A stretch of DNA of 64,000 bases from Megalobrama amblycephala (lineage: Eukaryota > Chordata > Actinopteri > Cypriniformes > Xenocyprididae): NCBI RefSeq assembly GCF_018812025.1, contig NC_063057.1, positions 19,007,638-19,071,637 of the forward strand, written 5' to 3'. The notes beneath the pieces were generated by a model. It was not told where the DNA came from and made no database searches. It saw only the letters and a program-made list of their open reading frames with translations. How positions within the stretch are numbered: the stretch's first letter is position 1; every line of letters begins with the position of its first letter. A program made the position numbers and the translations under genes. Of the stretch, positions 13,258-22,200 are shown piece after piece.

Positions 13258-16200
13258 CAAACAAAGCATAGTTTGGGCACAAAAACAAACCCCTTACAAC
13301 TCTATATGTAACATCAATGACAGCAGTTGGTCACTTCTCAGTCATTCTTCGACCTGACAAAGGCCGGTTAAACATGTTTCAAGCACTGACCAATGGTGAC
13401 GGGTAGCGCAGGGAACAGTTTTTCATGAATACTACAGTCTGTAGCTTTGCATCACCATTGTCTACCCTTTCTCTAACCTTAAAGGTGCCCTAGAAAAAGT
13501 TTTTACAAGATGTAATATATTTCTAAGGTGTCCCCTGAATGTGTCTGTGAAGTTTCAGCACAAAATACCCCATAGATTTTTTTTTTATTAATTTGCCTAT
13601 TTTGGGGCATCATTAACCATGCACCGATTCAGGCTGTGGCCCCTTTAAATCGTGCGCTCTCCGCCCCCTCCAGAGCTCTCGACTATAATGCAGTGCATTT
13701 ACAAAGTTCACACAGCTAATATAACCCTCAAATGGATCTTTACAAGATGTTCGTCATGCATGCTGCATGTATGCGTCGGATCATGCGAGTATAGTATTTA
13801 TTTGGATGTTTACATTTGATTCTGAATGAGTTTGAGGCTGTGCTCATTGGCTAAAGCTAACATTACACACTGTTTGAGAGATTTATAAAGAATGAAGTTG
13901 TGTCTATGAATTATACAGACTGCAAGTGTTTAATAATGAAAATAACGACGGCTCTTGTCTCCGTGAATACAGTAAGAAACGATGGTGACTTTAACCACAT
14001 TTAACAGTACATTAGCAACATGCTAACGAAACATTTAGAAAGACAATTTACAAATATCACTAAAAATATCATGTAATCATGGATTATGTCAGTTATTATT
14101 GCTCCATCTGCCATTTTTCGCTATTGTTCTTGCTTGCTTACCTAGTCTGATGATTCAGCTCTGCACAGATCCAGACGTTAATACTGGCTGCCCTTGTGTA
14201 ATGCCTTGAACATGAGCTGGCATATGCAAATATTGGGGGCATACATATGCGTAACAGTCGGTGTTATGTTGAGATTCGCCTGTTTTTTGGAGGTCTTTTA
14301 AACAAATGAGATTTACATAAGAAGGAGGAAGCAATGGAGGTTGAAACTCAATGTATGTCATTTCCATGTACTGAACTTGTTATTCAACTATGCCAAGGTA
14401 AATTCAATTTTTGATTCTAGGGCACCTTTAAACATGTCACTGTACCTTTAAGATTACTATAGATCATAGGTTAATGTCCTTTCTTCAGATTGGTTAACCT
14501 CTCTGCATGGGGAATGAGTAACAAGATCCCTTCCAAGTTACTAAATGATGAAAAGTCATTGATATGCAAATATCAGCGGTCATATGTTAATGAGCTTATG
14601 TTTGTGACATCAATAGCTCATTCTGAATGACCTGCTTATGCAGCTCTCACCACTATAATTTCTCTCTATTGTAGAAAGCGGCTCCTCCATCACTGCGTCC
14701 TGTGTCGGCCTGGGCTGCTCTCTCGCTCCCCCTGCCGGTACGGCCGGTAAAGCTGTGCCCGGATACAACGGTGAGATCCCTCTACATTGTACCTTGGCAC
14801 GCTTCATGCGGCACGTGTGAAGCTCGTAATTTGTTTATTACAAACTCTTTGTTGTTGGTTGATAAGCGATTATGTCTTAGAGCTCCTTCTGATTGACATT
14901 TGAGCTTGTAATAGCTAGATAATTCAATAAATGACCAAAACACTTTCTTTATATTTGTCTCATAGTGACAGTGATTGATGATGATATGCAACAGGTGAAA
15001 CCAAGGACTCTGGGAAATATTGTTGTAAAGTGAGTTATTTTAATCCTTTCATTTTTCATTTTTATTGATAGAGACAGTATGAAGGGGACAGAAGGGAATG
15101 GCTGTAGGATCAGGCTAGATTTGAACCCGCATGTCGTGTTTGGAGAATATGCATTTACCATGACGCACAGGGCTTGGCGTTGAATCACGATACAAATGTC
15201 ATGGCGTATCAAGATATATTAACCAAATTGTGGTTGTTACTCCTCAAAAGCGTGAACATGAAATCCAAATGGACTTTTACTTTTCTAATAGCCATTCTTG
15301 GTGTTTTAATTCACAAATAATCAGTTTATCAAAATATATCAAGTTGCTCCCCTTTTAAAGGCACACTATGTAGTTTTCGCCTCTAGAGGTCACTTATTCA
15401 AAACAAAGGCGTAGCTTGATGACAGCTTCATTTCACACAATCATGGGAGGTGTTGTCTTCACATCTACAGCAGGTGGAAAGAATCCAAAGGGACTCGGGC
15501 AGAAATCATATTCATGGATGAGCTAACGTATTAAAGATTTATTAACATTACTGTAGTACGACGCAGGGTGTGGCTGAAAAGCGTTGGAGCGGAACGAGGC
15601 CGCTGGAGCGATTACTAATGACAGACGAGCACAACACACGACACGGCTCGAGAGCAGCGGAGCTTTTATTATGCCGCAGACATTTGTGTGTTGAAAGTTA
15701 TAGTTATAGTGCTACTTTGCGTTCACTCGGCGGCTGCTATGAGACACTTGTTGCACACTGCAGTAAGCTAGATTGATATTAGGCATGGTAAAACATGGTA
15801 CTCGCTGTAAATCAAGAAAATGACATTTAAACAATAAGACTAACTGTGTTGAGCTATAATTAGTTTTCTGTCAGTGAATGTATCCAAACAGTTGCTCACC
15901 TGTCTAATAAGACACATAAAATATTAAAGTGTCTTTGGTGTTTCCATGGTTTCGACAAATTAAAACCGGAAATCGAGGATAACGCGGGTATGATGTCATT
16001 GATATGTGACGCACGGACACGGTCTGTGTCCTGGTTAAAATTGCTTATTTCTCTGGATTTAAACATTCTTGGAAACATTTGGGATAATGTAAGTACACAA
16101 GCCAACAAAATATATAACATTGTTCTAGTGGTTTTTGGATATTTTGATCCAAAAATCTTACATATTGTGCCTTTAAAATGAAATCGCCAAGCCATTGCTT

Positions 16201-19200
16201 TCAACCTTCATACAGAGTCCATGTTTGACAATCCAACCAGTTTCAGGTGAATCAAGTTCCATCCTACAGTTTTTGAAAATGTTGAAGATCCTGTTTTACT
16301 CAGAAATGCATTACCTATGGAAAGTATAAGTGGGTTGTTAGAAATTTTGTTTGAGGTTGACTAAAAGGACAAACATAATGAAATGTCACCTCTTAAAGTT
16401 GCCATTTAGATCAAAATTTCTTTATTAAGATCATGAGAAAGACCTGTTAAATGTGTCCAAATGTTGATGTCTGACCTCACTAAACAGCTATGTAAAAAAT
16501 ATCGATTTTAATCTAAAAAATTCTCATTTTTACGAACCGATAACGATTCTTAAATCCCAAGAATCGATTAGTCTAGTCTGTTTTCAGTTGATGAACGAGC
16601 AGAATATGTAGCGCCTCCCATCCAATAAATCGCAATAATCTTTGTGCTTTGTTCATATGACGTCCAGCTTATTATGAGATTCAAAAAATAAATACAGTTT
16701 TGGCGCTGTTTAATGTGACGTGACAGAACGCTTTAGTGCCTCAGTTAAAGAGAAGCAGCAGCACGAGCGCATGTGAGCATCCTCTCCTTCGCTTTAATGC
16801 CAGTTACAGCGTGAAATAAACATGAATAAACATCTGAAGGTATGTTAAAATATACAGTACAACTTACCGAAATCCATATCATGTCTCGTGTAATCGCTCA
16901 ATCGGTGTTTCAACCTCGGAAAGACGTCAATAAAACAGCTTGTAAACAACGTCACGTAACGTCACATTTACCTCAGAAAACACATTCAGTGACCATAAAC
17001 TCGTTAGTCAGCTAGAAAAGTGTAGTCTAGAAAGCAACATTCTGATAAATATAGCTATGCACCTTTACATATTCATTATAATTTTTAATGTTCTTCAATA
17101 TTTAATGCATGTTTGAATAAATCAGAACAACCGCGATTTAAATATTTATATTTCCAAAAAAACGAATTGGAGTAGAAATATGATTATGTAATTCTAAACT
17201 TTATTTATAATAAAAACATCATTGAGTGTAATTCAAGTGTTTGTATATAAATAAGTTAATTTAACCTTCAGTATTATTATAGTAGTGGTTCATTCCTGGT
17301 ATGAAGTAACATTTTGGCTTCATAAGTGTTTGGGGGAAAAAAGGTACATGATTTTCATGTTTTTAGCATTCTACCAAAACAGTGACATGTTTAACTATTA
17401 GGAATACATATTGGTCAAGCTCAGGGACTCCAAAAATAATAATTATGGGTAGATTGTTCAGACACTAGCCATGAAAATATTCCACCCTGTTAGGGACATA
17501 TACATAGTTATCAAAGCATGTTAATAATGTAAATGTTAAACAATAATGAGCTTTTCTTGGATAGTATATGTCCCTTAAGCGATCTTAGTATTTTTTATTT
17601 TTGAAACAATAACAAAACAATTATTGATAAACAGATTATTCTTGATTATTAAGAACAGGTAGTTTTTTGTGCCCATTTTTGCCAGTAGGATGGTAAATAA
17701 TACAAAAATTTTACTCAAAAACATATATATGCTGTTAGTGCTCCTCACCTCACAAAATAAGACAAAAGTATGCCAAACATTTAACGTTGCTGTCAAATAA
17801 TTATTTAAAATGACTTGTCTAACAGGTGGAAAGGAGCATAACAGGGTGGAACACCAATGTTAACAGGTTCTAACAGTGGATGAGCTTTCCATCATTGTCC
17901 TGTATGGTTTGCCATCTGTAATGTGTGGAACTGCACCTATATAATACTGTTTCAAAACAATTAAAAAAGAAAATCCAGATTTCCTTTGGAGGAGGGACAC
18001 AAAAAATAGCTTTTTTACTTATATTTGATTAATATAACATTGACGGTTGACGGTGTCCTGGTTCAACCCTCTTCCACTATACGAAACCTTGGCGTGTTGT
18101 TCGATTCTAGGTTAAGTTTTGAACCCCACTTCAATCAGCTTGTCAAGTCCTGTTTTTTCCATCTCCGCAACATTGTCCGTTTAAGACCCTCACTAAATCA
18201 CAAAGATGCAGAAACTGTTGTTCACGCTTTTATAACTTCACGTCTTGATTATTGTAACTCCTTGCTCTATGGTCTACCCAAAAAAGTCATAAATCGCTTG
18301 CAGTTCATTCAGAATTCGGCCGCTCAGGTCCTCACTTTTACCAAAAAATCAGCTCACATCACCCCTGTCTTACAGCAAATACATTGGCACCCTGTTAGTT
18401 ACCGCATCCAGTTTAAGATTCTTACTCTAGTTTTCAAGGCTCGTCACCTTCCTATCTCTGCGAAATGATTATTCCCTATGTCCCTGCCCGTACTCTGAGA
18501 TCGAGCTCTGAAAACGTGCTTGCAGTACCCAAGTTCCGTCTATCTAGTGTGGGTTGTAGGGCTTTCAGCATATCAGCTTCTAAGCTCTGGAACAAACTAC
18601 CACAAGACCTTTGTGATATCTCTTCTCTTCAGACCTTTAAAACTGCCCTCAAAACACACTTATTCACTTTATGTTTTGTTAGTTGATTGTCTGTCTCAAC
18701 TTTCCAGCACTGTGCTTGTTTTTTGTAAGTTTAATGTAGAGTAACCTTCTTCGTCTGTTCCATCTGGTTGTTCACATGTTGTATACTGATTGTATACTTA
18801 TATGTATTCATATTATATAGCAACTTACTGTAAAGCGTCCTTGGGTTCCTGAAAGGCGCTAAAAAAAAAAACATATTATTATTATTATTATTATTATTAA
18901 AAATAAAGATGCTGTAATTCGTTTGGATTAACATAGATTAACAAACAAACACAAAAACCATGACAAGAAGGAACAGTAATGGACAGTGATGTCCTTTTTT
19001 GAATGACAACAGTATATTTTAAATATTTGTTTAATTGCATCTTTTTATGAATGAAGGCCAGTATCACTGATACTAATACTGGTTCTGATGTTTCTATGAA
19101 AATAATGACATTTTTTTTTTACATTATAGACATTCACATTACAGTATAACTGTAATCAATTTAAACATTTATTAAGCTTTAAAAAAATACATTTTAAGTT

Positions 19201-22200
19201 AAGAAAAATTGTTCTAAACAGTACCAAATTAGGGTTCTTCGGCTTGTAACAATAACCCTTTTTGGTGCTGAATGGAGCCCTTTTTTATAAGGTTTCATAA
19301 AGAACCGTGCTTTGAAAGTTCCACCCTGTTAGTTTCACATTCCACCCTGTTAGGTTTATAGACCAAACAGGGTGGAATGTGAAACTAACAGGGTGGAACT
19401 TTCAAACCACGGTTCTTACAGGGTGGAAAATATTGAGCTAAGTTAGCCATAGCTCTTTGAGTGATCAACATTTAGCTAGCTTACCTTCTACAGATAAACA
19501 GAACTTTTATAACTATGTCAGATTTGTTTTACATTTTATTTAATAGGACAAACATTCTCCATAATATAGCCTAACAGGGTGGAACTTTAAGGGTGGGACA
19601 AGCAGGATAACATTTCAAAAACTAAAAAAAAGTAGGAGTGAGAGTTGAAGCTAACCTCAGTTTGTACAGTCGAATTCCAGCAGGAAAAAGAAATTGTCAC
19701 TTCTTGAAAATGGTCTCAATAAAATTGCAGTCGGTTTTGGAAGGAGAGAAAGTACATACTAACAGGGTGGAAGATGACTTCAGGGACACGGCAATTGAGG
19801 AAAATTCTAAAAAAAAAAAAACTATATTTTCACATGATTTATATGGATGATTAGAGGCAGTTTAGCCTAGTCTGTAACATAATTTAAAAATATTTTGAGG
19901 ATTTTGTCATTTCATGGTTTATATTTCTTGCGGAAGTTGATTGCTTTGCACTGAGGACATGATAAAATATAATGCATACATCAATAAAAAGGTCTGTAAA
20001 ATACAAAATAGTATTTTTAATGTCTATTATCTCTGTTTAAGTGATAAAGAAGACCTAAATATACAATTTAAGCAATTTCTTAAAAATATGTGACTCATTT
20101 TAGAGAAAATATGAGTAAATAAATCATTGAGACAGTAAAAGTCACTGTATAACAGGAACGACCCTAGTACCAACTGACTCGCATGTGTAGTTTACAGCAT
20201 TAGTTGAGAGATTTTTTTCCTCTAGAAAATTTGCCATGTACTGTAACTGAAATACTACATCCAAAATAATCGATATCGAATCGAAAGCATGTGAATAGTA
20301 CTCGAATCGAATCGTGAAAATTGTGTCAATACCCAGCCTTACTAAACAGTGCTGATTAAAAAGCTTTTTCTTTAATTGAACTGTATGAAATACACAATAA
20401 TAATAATAATAAAAGATGAATACAAGGATCTTTTACAATGATATGATTGTACGGAAACTGCCCTGTTCTCTTGCCGACGAACTCTTTCCCTCTCATAAAC
20501 GGCCATATTTTGACAGGTGCGTCTGCCCCGATACCCGCCCAGACCCCGCCGCGTCCAAAAGATGATAGCACAACCTCTTTGTTTGATCTTCACAAATAAC
20601 TCTTCTTTTCTGTGCTTTCCACTTCTATCTGCTCATCATCTTCCCTACACAATAAAATATTTACTGACACAAATCCAAAGCAGAAGAGAATCTTTTCATC
20701 ACAGATCTGACTTTAAAATCTCAGTCTTTGTACGAGGACATTAAGCCCGAGTCTGAGCGGAATGACTAATGGGGTCTCGTCTCACACCGTCTGCAAAGAA
20801 AAGAGCATTTTCTGCATTCTTTCAGGCTTTCTTCAAGCGCGGCGCACGTCTAAGCCCGGCGACGCGTCTGTCCTCGCCCGCCGCAGAGGGAACTAATCTC
20901 ATAGATGTTTGTTTTGTTGTCATTTCTGTTCTCCGGTAGATTTGATGTTAATCAAGAGCGTGTTTGAAAGCCTGTCAAACGCACGCTCGGATTAAAAATT
21001 GTGGCGTATAAAAAAAAGACAATACATAAACACTTTCAGGAGGTCCAGGCTGATTATTATCTGTTATTTTTGAAGTCTTTTGAGTGACATGCCCAGCAAG
21101 GGTTATATAAATATGAGAAATTAGTAAAAAATAAATGTATGGTGAAATCTTCTATATAATATAACATTTAAATTATTATAAGAAACACGCACAAGAAGCA
21201 CGTCGGTAACCAGTTTGGTTTGCATTGAATAACACCAAAACATTTCTCAAAATGACATCTTTTATTCTCTGCTGAAGAACATGTCATACAGGTTTGGAAC
21301 AACATAATGAGCAAATCTATGAAAAAAAAATCTGTATATTTGCTGTTAATCCTCTGAAATTTAATTCCTTTTTTTCCAATTTTGTGTTCCTCTGAATATT
21401 GACATTTATATTCCTACTTTAAAAGCATTCTCTGACCCTGAAAGGTTGAAAACATCCTGTTCTTTGATGGTTGAAAGAAGAGCAAGGTCACAATTTTTTT
21501 TTTTCTTTTCTGAAAACGTGTCTTTTTCTTCTCTCGACAGACTTCCTCTGCCTCCCGGGGCGGCTCTCAGTCTCTGGCAGAATCAGGTGCTGTTTAAGAA
21601 GCTGTACTTCACCAAGTTCCCTGTAAGCATTCAGCTCTATACACACACATATATTCACCATCTGCTGTACCGTTACATGCACGCATGTGTGAAACAAAAC
21701 ATGGTTATAAAGTCTCTTCCTTGACCAGACTCTCAGATAAGTGTGGTCCAGTTATTGTGGCCAAAAACTACCCACTCAGACAGACATGAAGGGATTGACA
21801 TGCAAAGAAACCAGTCACAGTTTGTTGTGTTTTTATATGCTGATTAGGGGCAGGTTTATCTGGCATAGACCACACTCCAATAATGGGACACTGTTAGAAT
21901 AAATCTCAGTTAGAAACAGGCGACGTCCGGCAGCAGCCGTGAGAGATATCTCGGGAGAGTGACCAAGCAGACGCAGAGCAAGTGTGGTACAAAGCATTCT
22001 CAAATGTGTTCAGGAACAAGGGTCATATTTATAGGCATAGGTCAAACAACAATCTTGAGCATCCAATCATACTACTTAAAGGATTAGTTTACTTTCAAAT
22101 CAAATTTTCCTGATAATTTACTCACCCCCATGTCATCCAAGATGTCCATGTCCTTCTTTCTTCAGTCGAAAAGAAATTAAGCTTTTTGAAGAATACGAAA

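Larger units (their letters stand above)
3177..14674. other. acss3 intron (11.5 kb), repeat-rich
   Basis: Intron between two well-supported acss3 exons. It holds the repeats listed separately (3805-4262, 4933-5120, 8020-8470, 8482-8850, 9151-10756, 12418-12700, 13483-14427) plus microsatellites. The block 4640-4860, containing a CpG-rich core, also looks repeat-derived. I see no exon in 5130-7900 or 10760-12400. Confidence 0.6.
16488..20340. mobile_element. composite insertion flanked by 9-bp direct repeat (hAT-like?)
   Basis: actaaacag occurs at 16479-16487 and again at 20341-20349, exactly where repeat-like ends begin: tatcgattttaatc on the left and caatacccagcctt on the right. The segment carries CGATT/AATCG-rich ends, an L2 fragment, and a cluster of ACAGGGTGGAA motifs. 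An 8-9 bp duplication suggests hAT-type insertion, but no transposase is visible, so the class is inferred. Confidence 0.55.
15030..21540. other. acss3 intron (6.5 kb), mostly mobile DNA
   Basis: Carries a tRNA-like repeat at its start, the TTAA element at 15359-16172 and the composite insertion 16488-20340. From 20350 to 21500 I see only unassigned intronic sequence, including an AAT repeat near 20395-20412. Confidence 0.6.
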
